Positions 46,570 through 55,307 of a DNA stretch of 64,000 nucleotides are shown here, piece by piece. Origin of the DNA: Corynebacterium stercoris (GTDB taxonomy: Bacteria; Actinomycetota; Actinomycetes; Mycobacteriales; Mycobacteriaceae); assembly GCF_024160105.1 (NCBI RefSeq), contig NZ_JAMFTQ010000001.1:62001-126000 (forward strand), read 5' to 3'. Every line of letters begins with the position of its first letter. Position 1 is the first letter of the stretch. Below the pieces are notes generated by a model. It saw only the letters and a list, made by a program, of their open reading frames with translations, was not told the DNA's origin and made no database searches. The translations under genes were made by a program, and so were the position numbers.

Positions 46570-47193
46570 ATGCGCCCAACACCACCACCCGCCCTCGTTC
46601 GTACCCGAACCTTCACGCCCCTCGACGCGCTGCGCCCCCGCTTGGCGCTGCGCAACGATCTCACCGCCTCCGGCTCCCGCGCCTGGATCACGCCCGGCTT
46701 CGGAGCCTCCACCGCCTACATCAGCCTGTCGCCGGGGCTGGTGTGCGTCTTCGACAGCCCGGAGTGCTCGGGGCTCACCCACCAGCAGATCGGCAAGCTG
46801 GGGGCGAGCGCCCACATGGCGTGGAACGCGGCCGCACGCGCGCTGCGCACCACCGCGGTGCGCGCGACCGGCATCGAGTTCCACGTCCGGCCCGCCTCCG
46901 TCGCATTGGGTCCCGCGGCCCCGGAGGGTGTCGAGGTCCGGGGCTTAGACTCCCCTCCGGCGAGCTGGCTCGCGCACCCGCTCACCTTCGCCACCATCAA
47001 CGCGCACTTCGCCGCGGTGTGGGATACCCAATCCCCGCTCACGTACTACTCGCGGGATCAGCGCGAGCTCTTCGTCTTCACCTCCCCGGAGGATGAGGTG
47101 GTGGCGCTCCTCGGCGCGCGCGGCGTGTTGCGCTATTCGCTGGGGTTTCCGCTCGTCGTCAAGCAGGAAAGCGCCATGGCGGCGAACCTGTAG
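46570..47193 (+). CDS. Hypothetical protein between the exonuclease and treY
   Basis: 207 residues, no signal peptide or clear membrane segment; not recognised. A mixed alpha-beta domain is suggested by regular hydrophobic alternation (AYISLSPGLVCVFDSPECSG, then a helix GKLGASAHMAWNAAARALRT). The frame has consistent codon use. The start is not settled: ATG 46570 follows TAATACTT directly and has no ribosome-binding site. It lies 56 bases after the exonuclease and 72 before treY. Function unknown. Confidence 0.65.
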   Translation: MRPTPPPALVRTRTFTPLDALRPRLALRNDLTASGSRAWITPGFGASTAYISLSPGLVCVFDSPECSGLTHQQIGKLGASAHMAWNAAARALRTTAVRATGIEFHVRPASVALGPAAPEGVEVRGLDSPPASWLAHPLTFATINAHFAAVWDTQSPLTYYSRDQRELFVFTSPEDEVVALLGARGVLRYSLGFPLVVKQESAMAANL

Positions 47194-47194
47194 C

Positions 47195-47233
47195 TACGCT
47201 TGGTCGGGTGCGCCGCGCGCCGTAAAGCGCGGC
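47195..47233 (+). promoter_or_regulatory. Promoter, mini-ORF and hairpin in the treY leader
   Basis: A -10 box TACGCT (47195-47200) lies seven bases before GTG 47208, which opens a five-codon ORF (VRRAP, stop TAA at 47223). The same stretch forms a hairpin, GCCGCGC-N8-GCGCGGC (47212-47233), whose loop holds that stop codon. The treY ribosome-binding site follows downstream. It may be a translated leader or coincidence. Confidence 0.35.
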
Positions 47234-47265
47234 ACGATTCTCTACAACAAGGAGCCTGCAAAATC

Positions 47266-49827
47266 ATGCGTCGGCCGATCACGTCCACTTACCGCGTCCA
47301 ACTCCGCGGCCCCCAAGCCGACCCCTCGGGACGCGGTTTCGGTTTTGCCGACGCGGCCGAGCAGATCCCGTACCTGCGCGCACTCGGCGTGTCGCACATC
47401 TACCTCTCCCCCATTTTCGCCGCGGTGCGCGAATCCAACCACAACTACGACGTTACCGACCCCACGCAGGTCAACCCCGAGCTCGGCGGCATCGAAGGGC
47501 TTCGTACGCTTGCCGACGCAGCACATGAGGCCGGCATCGGCATTGTCCTCGACATCGTGCCCAACCACTTGGGTGTGGAAACGCCCCGCACAAACCGGTG
47601 GTGGTGGGATGTGCTGAAACACGGCCGGGATTCCGAGTTCGAGTGTTACTTCGACATCGACTGGCACGAGGACAACGGTGCGGGCGGGAAACTCGGCATG
47701 CCGGTGCTGGGCACCGAGGGCGACGAGGACAAGCTCGAGCTCGCGCACCTGGGGCCGGAGGAGTTCCCGGAGGGGGCCGCGCCGGACGGCGAGGATGTGC
47801 TGAAGTATTACGACCACTACTTCCCGCTCGCCCCGGGCAGCTACGAATCCCTCGACGACGACCCCCGCGAGGTGTACGAGCGCCAGGCGTACCGCCTCAT
47901 GTACTGGCGCGACGGCGTTATTTCCTACCGCCGTTTCTTCTCCGTGAACGGGTTGGCCGGCATCCGCCAGGAGGACCCGCTGGTCTTCGAGCACACGCAC
48001 CGCGCGCTGCGCCAGATCATCGCGGAGGACTTGATCGACGGCATTCGTGTGGACCACCCGGACGGCTTGACCAACCCCTTCGACTATCTGACGCGCCTGC
48101 GCGACCTCATCGGGGAGGACCGCTGGCTGGTCGTGGAGAAAATCCTCGGCGTCACGGAACCGCTCGACCCGCGCCTGAGCGTGGACGGCACGACCGGCTA
48201 CGACGCGATGCGCGAACTCGACGGAGTGTTCGTCGACCGCTCCGCCGAGGACAGCCTGAGCATGCTGGCCCTGCAGCAGTCCGGCTCCACCTGGGACGAG
48301 GCTGCCATTGAGGCCGCCGAGCACCAGCTCAAGCGTGAGGTGGCAAGTGCCGAGCTCGGCGCGGAGATCCGCAGGCTGGTGCGCGCAATCCGCCGCGACA
48401 ACTTCTCCACTGCGGGCCAGGAAGTCTCCGACGAAGACCTCACCTCGACCGTGATCGAGCTGGTGGCGGCAATGCCGGTCTACCGCGCGGATTACCGCTC
48501 CCTGTCCCGTATTACCTCGTCGGTGATTGCGGAGATGGCCAGGAAGTTTCCGTCGAGAAGCGATGCCCTGGACCTGATCGCGGCCGCGATGCTCGCGGAG
48601 GGCGAGGCGAAGACCCGCTTCGCGCAGGTGTGCGGCGCCGTGATGGCGAAGGGCGTGGAGGACACGCTGTTCTACCGCGCGAGCCGCCTTGTGGCGCTGC
48701 AGGAGGTCGGCGGGGCGCCCGGGCGCTTCGGCGTGGGTGTCGCGGAGTTCCACCTGCTGCAGCAAGAGCGCGCGCAGCTGTGGCCGCGCGCAATGACGTC
48801 GCTGACCACGCACGACACCAAGCGCACCGAGGACACCCGCGCCCGGATGATCGAGCTCACTGAGATGCCCAACGATTTCGCGGAGCTGGTGCGGCAAGTG
48901 GCCGCCATGGTGCCGCCGCCGGACACCGCGACCGGACACTTCCTGATGCAGAACATCCTCGGCGTATGGCCTGCCGACGGCCAGATCACCGAGGCGCTGC
49001 AGGAGCGCCTGCACCTCTACGCGGTCAAGGCCGTGCGCGAGGCGGGTGTGAAGTCGAGCTGGTTCGACCAGGATGCGGCCTACGAGCAGGCGGTGACCGA
49101 CTGGATCGACGCCTTGCTGATGGGTCCGGTCACGGGCCTGATTACCACCCACGTGCAGCGGCTGCACCGCGGCGGCGTGCAGGTCTCGCTGGGCCGCAAG
49201 GTGCTGCAGCTCGCCGGCGCGGGCGTGCCGGATACCTACCAGGGCCAGGAATTCATGGACTTTTCGCTGGTGGATCCGGATAACCGCCGGTTCGTGGATT
49301 ACACGGCGCGCGTGCAGTCCCTCACCCAATACCTGGAGGCACGCGAGGCGGAGGACTTCGACCTGGCCAGCTACCTCTACGGCGATACCGAGGAGCAGCC
49401 GGAGGAGGCGCGCGAGGGCTGCTACCCGGGCCTCGACGGCCGCATCGCGGATCTTGCGAAGCAGATCATTGTCCGTGAAGGTCTGCACCTGCGCCGGCAA
49501 TATTCGGACGTGTTCCTGCGTGGCGAGCACCAGGCGGTCTTCGCCGTCGGCAAGGCGCACGACCACCTCGTGGGTATCGCGCGCGGCGACGCCTCCGTTG
49601 GCGGCGCGAAGGGGTTGAGCGTGATCGCGCTGGCGACCCGCCTGCCGCTCGAGCTTGAAGCCCGGGGCGGCTGGGGCGACACCACAGTGCAGCTGCCCGA
49701 CGGCGAGTGGACCGACCGCCTCACCGGCCGCACCTTCAGCGGCGCGGTGCCGGTGGCGGACGTGCTGGCGACCCTGCCCGCGGCACTCCTAGTCTCAGCG
49801 AGCCTGACCGAGTCGAGCAAGCTCTAA
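47266..49827 (+). CDS. treY: Malto-oligosyltrehalose synthase TreY
   Basis: 853 residues; GH13 enzyme that turns the terminal alpha-1,4 bond of maltodextrins into an alpha,alpha-1,1 bond, making maltooligosyltrehalose. Motifs are TSTYRVQLR at the start, YLSPIFAA, DIVPNHLG, GIRVDHPDGLTNP (nucleophile Asp), VVEKILG (acid Glu) and TTHDTKRTEDTRAR. ATG 47266 follows AAGGAG. In corynebacteria TreY-TreZ is a main route to trehalose, needed for mycolate transport. It is followed by relS; treZ lies 2.3 kb downstream. Confidence 0.96.
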   Translation: MRRPITSTYRVQLRGPQADPSGRGFGFADAAEQIPYLRALGVSHIYLSPIFAAVRESNHNYDVTDPTQVNPELGGIEGLRTLADAAHEAGIGIVLDIVPNHLGVETPRTNRWWWDVLKHGRDSEFECYFDIDWHEDNGAGGKLGMPVLGTEGDEDKLELAHLGPEEFPEGAAPDGEDVLKYYDHYFPLAPGSYESLDDDPREVYERQAYRLMYWRDGVISYRRFFSVNGLAGIRQEDPLVFEHTHRALRQIIAEDLIDGIRVDHPDGLTNPFDYLTRLRDLIGEDRWLVVEKILGVTEPLDPRLSVDGTTGYDAMRELDGVFVDRSAEDSLSMLALQQSGSTWDEAAIEAAEHQLKREVASAELGAEIRRLVRAIRRDNFSTAGQEVSDEDLTSTVIELVAAMPVYRADYRSLSRITSSVIAEMARKFPSRSDALDLIAAAMLAEGEAKTRFAQVCGAVMAKGVEDTLFYRASRLVALQEVGGAPGRFGVGVAEFHLLQQERAQLWPRAMTSLTTHDTKRTEDTRARMIELTEMPNDFAELVRQVAAMVPPPDTATGHFLMQNILGVWPADGQITEALQERLHLYAVKAVREAGVKSSWFDQDAAYEQAVTDWIDALLMGPVTGLITTHVQRLHRGGVQVSLGRKVLQLAGAGVPDTYQGQEFMDFSLVDPDNRRFVDYTARVQSLTQYLEAREAEDFDLASYLYGDTEEQPEEAREGCYPGLDGRIADLAKQIIVREGLHLRRQYSDVFLRGEHQAVFAVGKAHDHLVGIARGDASVGGAKGLSVIALATRLPLELEARGGWGDTTVQLPDGEWTDRLTGRTFSGAVPVADVLATLPAALLVSASLTESSKL

Positions 49828-49838
49828 GGGGGACTCGA

Positions 49839-50873
49839 ATGAACGCTCCCCGAGTCCCGGATGCCACGATCGCGCGGCTCGGCTCGACGTACTTCGCCTG
49901 GCTGGACGCCCACCCGGACATCGCGACCACGTTCCGCGGCGCGCTGCACGAGCTGATGCGGGACGCCGGCATCACCTTCGATCGCGTCGACGTGCGCGTG
50001 AAAACCTGGCCGTCGCTGAAAGCTAAAGCGCGCAAGCTCACCGCCGACGGCGCCCCGATGTACCCGGATCCGTGGAACGACATCCGCGACATCATCGGTG
50101 CGCGCGTAACCGTGCTGCACTCCACCGAGATCCCGGCGGTGCAGCGGCTCTTGGCCGACCAGTTCGATGTGCTGCGCAGCGTGGACAAGGCGGAGGAGAC
50201 CCGCATCGCGGGCGGTTTCGGCTACGGCTCGCACCACCTGGTGCTGCGCGTCACCGACAAATCCGAGGGCTTGGAGCTCTACGCGGGCACCGTCTTCGAG
50301 ATGCAGCTGCGCACGGTGCTGCAGCATGCGTGGGCGGAGTTCGAGCACGACATCCGCTACAAGCGCTCCGGCGGCAGCCTGGATCCGCGCGTGGACCGGG
50401 CGTTCACCCTCGCGGCCGGTCTCATCGAGCTGGCGGACCAGCAGTTCGACCAGATCGCCGACATCACCGCGCCCGCGCCGAAGGAGCCGGAACCGCAGTT
50501 GGCTGCGACTGCCGGTGCCGGCGATGCGGAGCTGACCCCGGAGACGCTCCCCGGCATCCTCACCCTGCTGCTGGGTTCGCACTATCCTCTCTCGCGCGCC
50601 AACGATTACCGCTTCCTCATGGAGTTGCTGCGCACGCACGGCATCGAGCGGGTGGCGCAGTTGCGCGACTTGCTCAACCCGGCCGATCTCGAGGCTGTCG
50701 CCAACTCGTTGAACTACCCCTTCGTGCCGGGCCAGGTGAGGCTTGTCGACGACGTGTTGCTCAACCGCTTCGGGCAGGAGCACATCGAGCGGACGTGGGA
50801 CGCCGGCAACCGGCCTAAACTGCGCCGCGCGAAGCTCACGCAGCGCCTGGAGCGGCTGCGTGCGGCGCGCTAG
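49839..50873 (+). CDS. relS: Small alarmone synthetase (RelS type)
   Basis: 344 residues with a RelA/SpoT synthetase domain (about 20-200) and no hydrolase, TGS or ACT domain. Motifs are RVKTWPSLKAKARKL, DIIGARVTVL, GYGSHHLVL and FEMQLRTVLQHAWAEFEH, with the residues expected for an active synthetase. In C. glutamicum the gene next to treY encodes RelS, an active (p)ppGpp synthetase with a low temperature optimum. The C-terminal 100 residues after an Ala/Pro linker are of unknown role. ATG 49839 is 11 bases after treY with an AAGGGGG site, so they are likely cotranscribed. The stop shares CTAG with the convergent S4 gene. Confidence 0.9.
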   Translation: MNAPRVPDATIARLGSTYFAWLDAHPDIATTFRGALHELMRDAGITFDRVDVRVKTWPSLKAKARKLTADGAPMYPDPWNDIRDIIGARVTVLHSTEIPAVQRLLADQFDVLRSVDKAEETRIAGGFGYGSHHLVLRVTDKSEGLELYAGTVFEMQLRTVLQHAWAEFEHDIRYKRSGGSLDPRVDRAFTLAAGLIELADQQFDQIADITAPAPKEPEPQLAATAGAGDAELTPETLPGILTLLLGSHYPLSRANDYRFLMELLRTHGIERVAQLRDLLNPADLEAVANSLNYPFVPGQVRLVDDVLLNRFGQEHIERTWDAGNRPKLRRAKLTQRLERLRAAR

Positions 50874-51247
50874 CGGCCGAGCAGGCGGTCGGTTTCGCGC
50901 CGCTCTTTCTTCGTCGGCCGGCCCGCGCCGCGGTCGCGCTTCGGCATGGTGGCGAAGATGTCCATCGGCGGGGGCGGCGGCGAGACGTCCACGTAGCACT
51001 GCTTGGCAATCGGGGCGCCGACGCGCTTGCGCACCGTTGCGGTGACGTCGAACTCTAAGTAGCGGTGGTCCTTCCACACCCGGACGTGGTCGCCCGGCAC
51101 CACCTGGGCAGCGGGCTTGACTGCCTCGTTGTTGAGTTTCACGTGCCCGGCGCGCACTGCCTCGGCGGCCTGGCTGCGGGTCTTGAAAATGCGTACGGCC
51201 CACAGCCACGCGTCGATGCGGACTGCGGACCCGTCTGGTTGCGTCAC
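50870..51247 (-). CDS. S4-domain RNA-binding protein (Hsp15-like)
   Basis: 125 residues. An S4 RNA-binding domain covers about residues 8-60 (VRIDAWLWAVRIFKTRSQAA, GHVKLNNEAVKP, GDHVRV). E. coli Hsp15 of this family rescues stalled 50S subunits carrying peptidyl-tRNA; the actinobacterial proteins are less studied. The C terminus is basic (KRDRGAGRPTKKERRETDR) after a short polyproline, which suits RNA binding. The start is GTG at 51247, four bases after the stop of the small membrane protein gene. Its stop overlaps relS within CTAG. Confidence 0.85.
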   Translation of the reverse strand: MTQPDGSAVRIDAWLWAVRIFKTRSQAAEAVRAGHVKLNNEAVKPAAQVVPGDHVRVWKDHRYLEFDVTATVRKRVGAPIAKQCYVDVSPPPPPMDIFATMPKRDRGAGRPTKKERRETDRLLGR

Positions 51248-51251
51248 AGGT

Positions 51252-51485
51252 TTAGTACTCGTCCTTGTGGTTGACGATTTGCTGGGCCTTATTCCAGTTC
51301 GTCCAGCCGCCGGCGACGGCGATGACGAAGCCGATGATCAGCAGGGTCCAGGACTGGGTCAACAGCGCCAGCGCGATACCGCCAGCCACGCCGCCGCCGG
51401 CCCACATGGCGGCGTTGTTCATGTACTTGCGCATGGCCTGCTTGCGCTGCTCGATCGGGTTGTTGGGGCGCGGCTGCATCGTCAT
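51252..51485 (-). CDS. Small two-segment membrane protein
   Basis: 77 residues: a polar N terminus (QPRPNNPIEQRKQAMRKYM), a first hydrophobic stretch (about 26-43) and a second (about 45-62), then KAQQIVNHKDEY. Function unknown. The coding call rests on the membrane-protein pattern, a -10 box seven bases before the ATG and tight spacing to the S4 gene. Confidence 0.75.
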   Translation of the reverse strand: MTMQPRPNNPIEQRKQAMRKYMNNAAMWAGGGVAGGIALALLTQSWTLLIIGFVIAVAGGWTNWNKAQQIVNHKDEY

Positions 51486-51492
51486 GGGTTAA

Positions 51493-51498
51493 AGTGTA
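51493..51498 (-). promoter_or_regulatory. -10 box, likely leaderless promoter
   Basis: TACACT on the minus strand, then seven bases and the ATG at 51485. It would drive the small membrane protein and the S4 gene. Confidence 0.5.
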
Positions 51499-51512
51499 GC
51501 GCCCGGGCAAAA

Positions 51513-52154
51513 TTACGCGCCCAGCTCCACCCAGCGGTGCCCGGCATCTTTCGCCTCGGCGGTGCCTTGGGTGGCGGCCGCCAGTAACGCGTCGATACGC
51601 TCCCGCTCCCCCGGATCGAACGCCAAGGTGTACGTGGCCAGGGAGCCGTACTCCACGTCGACCACCTCCACGCCGTGGTTGCGCAGATCGGCCTCGATGC
51701 GCCCAGCCTGGGCGTGCGGGAAGCCCACGGTGGCGAGCTCCTCCACCTCCCGGCGCCGGCGCTCCACCTGCGCCACTGCGGAGCTCACCGCGTCGGTGTA
51801 GGCGCTGACGAGGCCGCCGGTGCCCAACTTCACGCCGCCGAAGTAGCGGATCACCACCGCGCAGATGTCCAGCATGCCGGAGCCTTTCAGCACCTCGAGC
51901 ATGGGTTTTCCTGCAGTGCCGGAGGGCTCGCCGTCGTCGGAGGAGCGCTCGATGGGCTGCGCGCCGTCCACGTGCACGATAAACGCGCTGCAGTGGTGGC
52001 GGGCATCCGGGTACGCGTCGCGCGCCGCCTGGATGAAGTCGCGCGCCTCGTCTTCGCTGCTCACCCGTGTCACCCAGGTGATGAACTTGGAGCGTTTGAT
52101 CTCCATCTCGTGGGTGACCACGGTGTCGGCGGGTAAGTCATAGGCGGTGCGCAT
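51513..52154 (-). CDS. YigZ/IMPACT family protein
   Basis: 213 residues of the IMPACT family. The N-terminal domain carries the hallmark EIKRSKFITWV, ARHHCSAFIV, SSDDGEPSGTAGKPML and VIRYFGGVKLGTGGL segments. The C-terminal DUF1949 domain follows. Eukaryotic IMPACT modulates Gcn2; the bacterial role is unknown, possibly linked to translation. It is divergent from treZ, with 26 bases between start codons and overlapping -10 boxes. Confidence 0.92.
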   Translation of the reverse strand: MRTAYDLPADTVVTHEMEIKRSKFITWVTRVSSEDEARDFIQAARDAYPDARHHCSAFIVHVDGAQPIERSSDDGEPSGTAGKPMLEVLKGSGMLDICAVVIRYFGGVKLGTGGLVSAYTDAVSSAVAQVERRRREVEELATVGFPHAQAGRIEADLRNHGVEVVDVEYGSLATYTLAFDPGERERIDALLAAATQGTAEAKDAGHRWVELGA

Positions 52155-52163
52155 ATCGCGGTC

Positions 52164-52173
52164 AGTCTACCCT
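52164..52173. promoter_or_regulatory. Overlapping divergent -10 boxes for yigZ-like gene and treZ
   Basis: On the minus strand TAGACT (52169-52164) lies nine bases before the YigZ ATG; on the plus strand TACCCT (52168-52173) lies seven bases before the treZ ATG. The boxes share two bases, so polymerases could not open both at once. Confidence 0.5.
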
Positions 52174-52180
52174 CGTGGGT

Positions 52181-53926
52181 ATGACCAACCAGCAGTACGA
52201 GGTATGGGCGCCACATCCGCGCCAGGTTCGCGTCACCGTCGACGGCGAGCGCCACGACATGGACCCCGACCCCGCGCGCGCCGGCTGGTGGGTGCTCGAC
52301 CCCGCCGTGGCGCGGCCCGAGCCTGGTGCACGATACGCATTTTCGCTTCACGACGGCACCGAGTGGACCAAACCGCTCCCCGACCCGCGCACCCGCTGCC
52401 AGCCGGACGGGGTGCACGGCCCCTCCCAGGTCGTGGGTACCGACTTCGACTGGACGGATGGCCAGTGGCGCGGCCTGCACCTGAAAGACCAGGTGCTGTA
52501 CGAGCTGCACGTGGGCACCTTCACTGAGGACGGCACCTTCGACGGTGTCATCGCCAAGCTGGACTACCTAGCCAAGCTGGGCATCAACGCGATTGAGCTC
52601 ATGCCGGTGCAGCCCTTCCCCGGCACTCGCAACTGGGGCTACGACGGCGTTGCTTGGCTCGCGGTCCACGCCCCCTACGGCGGCCCCGAGGGCCTGAAGC
52701 GCCTGGTCGATGCCGCGCACGCCCGCGGCATCGCGGTGATTCTCGATGTGGTGTACAACCATTTCGGCCCGGAGGGCAACTACAACGGCATGTTCGGGCC
52801 GTACACCACCCAGGGGCACACCGGCTGGGGCGACGTGGTGAACATCTCCGGCCCTGGCTCGGACGAGGTCCGCGCCTACATCCTCGCCGCCGTGGGCCAG
52901 TGGCTGCGCGAGTTTCACGTCGACGGCCTGCGCCTGGATGCCGTGCACGCCTACGACGACCGCCGCGCCTACTCGCTCATGGAAGAGATCCGCGCCGTGG
53001 CCGACACCGTTGCCGGCGAGACGAACGTGCCGCGCACCATCATCGGCGAGACCGACCAGAACGACCCGCGCATTGTCAACGACGAGTCCCGCGGCGGCTA
53101 CGGGCTCTCCGCCCAGTGGCTCGACGACGTCCACCACAGCGTGCACACCCTCATCAGCGGCGAGCAGCAGGGCTACTACGTGGACTACGGCACTATTGAG
53201 ATCCTCGCCGACACCCTGCGCAACGCGTACCGCTTCCGCGACACCTGGTCGGAGTACCGCGCCCGCACCCACGGCCGCCCCTTAGATCTCAGCCACGTCG
53301 CCCCCTGGCAGATGATCACCTTCACCACCAACCACGACCAGACTGGCAACCGCGCGGTCGGGGACCGGCCGTCGGCAAGCTTGAGCCCCAAGCAACTCGC
53401 GCTGCGCGCGGCCGTGATCCTGCTCTCCCCCTTCACCCCAATGCTGTTCATGGGCGAGGAATTCGGCGCACGCACGCCGTTCCCGTTCTTCATCTCGCAC
53501 TCCGACGAGGAGCTGGCGCGCATGACGCGCGAAGGCCGCCTGCACGAATTCTCCCGCCAAGGCTGGAACCCAACGGACGTGCCGGACCCAGCCGCACCCG
53601 CGACGTTCCACGCGGCGCGCCTGGACTGGGAGTTCGGGCAGCGGGGGCACAAGCTTTACGACGCTTACTCCACCCTCCTCGCAATCCGGAGGGAGCACGG
53701 CTTCAACCGCGACGACCTGCGGACCCTGAAGGTGGAGCACGGCGACACCTGGCTCACCATGGCTGAGGACGGCCACCCGGTGGTTCTCGCCGCGAACTTC
53801 AGCAACGCGCGGGTCGAGGTACCCGTCGGCGGCGAGCTGATGTATTCCTACACCTCGCCGCGCGTCGGCGCGGATGCCACTGAGCTCGACCCGTGGGGTT
53901 TCGCGGTGATCCGAACTACCGGCTAG
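52181..53926 (+). CDS. treZ: Malto-oligosyltrehalose trehalohydrolase TreZ
   Basis: 581 residues; GH13 enzyme that releases trehalose from maltooligosyltrehalose made by TreY. An N-terminal beta domain (about 1-85) is followed by the barrel: ELHVGTFTEDGTFDG, DVVYNHFGPEGNY, EFHVDGLRLDAVHA (nucleophile), TIIGETDQND (acid) and TTNHDQTGNRA. I start at ATG 52181, seven bases after a -10 box; a GTG two codons earlier is possible. It shares a terminator-like hairpin with convergent ilvA. One 11-base word lies at 53370-53380. Confidence 0.96.
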   Translation: MTNQQYEVWAPHPRQVRVTVDGERHDMDPDPARAGWWVLDPAVARPEPGARYAFSLHDGTEWTKPLPDPRTRCQPDGVHGPSQVVGTDFDWTDGQWRGLHLKDQVLYELHVGTFTEDGTFDGVIAKLDYLAKLGINAIELMPVQPFPGTRNWGYDGVAWLAVHAPYGGPEGLKRLVDAAHARGIAVILDVVYNHFGPEGNYNGMFGPYTTQGHTGWGDVVNISGPGSDEVRAYILAAVGQWLREFHVDGLRLDAVHAYDDRRAYSLMEEIRAVADTVAGETNVPRTIIGETDQNDPRIVNDESRGGYGLSAQWLDDVHHSVHTLISGEQQGYYVDYGTIEILADTLRNAYRFRDTWSEYRARTHGRPLDLSHVAPWQMITFTTNHDQTGNRAVGDRPSASLSPKQLALRAAVILLSPFTPMLFMGEEFGARTPFPFFISHSDEELARMTREGRLHEFSRQGWNPTDVPDPAAPATFHAARLDWEFGQRGHKLYDAYSTLLAIRREHGFNRDDLRTLKVEHGDTWLTMAEDGHPVVLAANFSNARVEVPVGGELMYSYTSPRVGADATELDPWGFAVIRTTG

Positions 53927-53952
53927 CGCCGGCGCGCTCGCCGGCTAGCCGG
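53919..53952. terminator. Symmetrical hairpin over the treZ and ilvA stop codons
   Basis: CCGGCTAGCGCCGGC pairs with GCCGGCTAGCCGG (two-base bulge) around the loop GCGCTC. Each arm contains a stop TAG: treZ in the left arm (plus strand), ilvA in the right (minus strand). The arms are symmetrical, so it could act in both directions. No T run. Confidence 0.6.
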
Positions 53953-55240
53953 AGACGATGAAGTCGTACTCCTGGCTGCCCGGCTCGAGGCGGCGGCACT
54001 CGATTGGCGAGTCCGCCATGCGCTCGAGCAACGGGTCTAAGTCGCTCGCCCGGCTGAGCTCGAGGCCGACCAGCGCCGCACCGGTTTCGCGGTTGTTCTT
54101 CTTCAGGTACTCGAAGAGGACGATGTCGTCGTCCGGGCCGAGGATGTCCGTGAGGAAGGTGCGCAGCTGGCCAGGCTCCTGCGGGAAGTTGACCAGGAAG
54201 TAGTGGCGCAGGCCCCGGTGCACGAGGGAGCGCTCCATGATCTCGGCGTAGCGCAGCACGTCGTTGTTGCCGCCGGAGATAACGCACACCACCGTCGAGT
54301 CCGGCTGGATGTTCATCAGGTTCAGACCCGCCACGGACAACGCGCCCGCGGGCTCGGCGATGATGCCCTCGTTCTGGTACAGGCCGAGCATCTCGGTGCA
54401 CACCGCACCCTCGTCGGCCAAGACGAGATGGGTGCGGCCCTGGTTGCGCTCGATCACTTCGAAGGGGAACGCGCCGATGCGCTTCACCGCCGCGCCGTCC
54501 ACGAAGGGGTCGATGGCCTCGAGTGTGACCGGACTGCCCGCCTGCATCGCCGCGTGCAGGCTCGCGGCGCCGCGCGGCTCCACACCGACGATCCCGGTGC
54601 GCGGCGACATGTCGGCAAAGTAGGACGCGATGCCGGCGACCAGCCCGCCGCCGCCCACCGGCACCAAGATGGTGTCCAGCTCGTGACCCAGGCCCGTGAG
54701 CTGCGCCAGAATCTCTGCCGCCACGGTGCCCTGGCCGATGACGGTGTCGCGGGAATCGAACGGCTCCACAATCGTGGCGCCGCGCGCGGCTGCGTCCTCG
54801 CGCGCCGCCTGCGCAGCCTCGTCGAAGGTGTTGCCGGTGACCACCAGCTCGATGTTGTCCCCGCCGTGCACGCGGATGCGGTCCCGCTTCTGCTTCGGCG
54901 TCGGCTTAGGCACAAAGATCTTGCCCTGAATATCCAGCGCACGGCACGCGTACGCCACGCCCTGCGCGTGGTTGCCTGCGCTCGCGGCGACGACACCGGC
55001 AGCCCGCGCTTCCTCGGACAGGCCGGAGATGTTGTAGTACGCCCCGCGGATCTTGTACGAGCGCACGTCCTGCAGGTCCTCGCGCTTCAGATACACCTGC
55101 GCCCCGTACTGCTCCGAGAGGCGGGGGCAGTACTGCAGCGGCGTGGGCTCGATCACGGAGGAAATGCGCGCCTGCGCCGCCTGAATGTCGGCGGCGTGCA
55201 CCGGAGTGAAGGCTTCAGATGTCGGCGTAGGCGAACTCAT
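53945..55240 (-). CDS. ilvA: Threonine dehydratase (biosynthetic)
   Basis: 431 residues; PLP enzyme converting threonine to 2-oxobutyrate, the first step of isoleucine synthesis. The PLP lysine is in VRSYKIRGAYYN, SAGNHAQGVAYACR follows, and the cofactor-phosphate loop is LVPVGGGGLVAG. The C-terminal 90 residues form one ACT-like regulatory domain (HYFLVNFPQEPGQLRTFLTD), as in the corynebacterial enzyme, which is inhibited by isoleucine. A -10 box eight bases before the ATG suggests leaderless transcription. Confidence 0.95.
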   Translation of the reverse strand: MSSPTPTSEAFTPVHAADIQAAQARISSVIEPTPLQYCPRLSEQYGAQVYLKREDLQDVRSYKIRGAYYNISGLSEEARAAGVVAASAGNHAQGVAYACRALDIQGKIFVPKPTPKQKRDRIRVHGGDNIELVVTGNTFDEAAQAAREDAAARGATIVEPFDSRDTVIGQGTVAAEILAQLTGLGHELDTILVPVGGGGLVAGIASYFADMSPRTGIVGVEPRGAASLHAAMQAGSPVTLEAIDPFVDGAAVKRIGAFPFEVIERNQGRTHLVLADEGAVCTEMLGLYQNEGIIAEPAGALSVAGLNLMNIQPDSTVVCVISGGNNDVLRYAEIMERSLVHRGLRHYFLVNFPQEPGQLRTFLTDILGPDDDIVLFEYLKKNNRETGAALVGLELSRASDLDPLLERMADSPIECRRLEPGSQEYDFIVSG

Positions 55241-55248
55241 GGTGCCTT

Positions 55249-55254
55249 ATACTA
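55249..55254 (-). promoter_or_regulatory. -10 box of ilvA in a dyad
   Basis: TAGTAT on the minus strand lies eight bases before the ilvA ATG. It partly overlaps the dyad CTAAC-N6-GTTAG (55252-55267), a possible operator shared with the divergent secreted-protein gene. Confidence 0.4.
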
Positions 55255-55307
55255 ACCCTCCTGTTAGGTTCTTATCCCGACCGTGCCGCTTAGCTGAAAG
55301 GCCACCG

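Noticed and set aside
47195..47265. treY starting at GTG 47200
   Set aside because: That start overlaps a -10 box, and the ATG at 47266 has a ribosome-binding site and fits the family N terminus.
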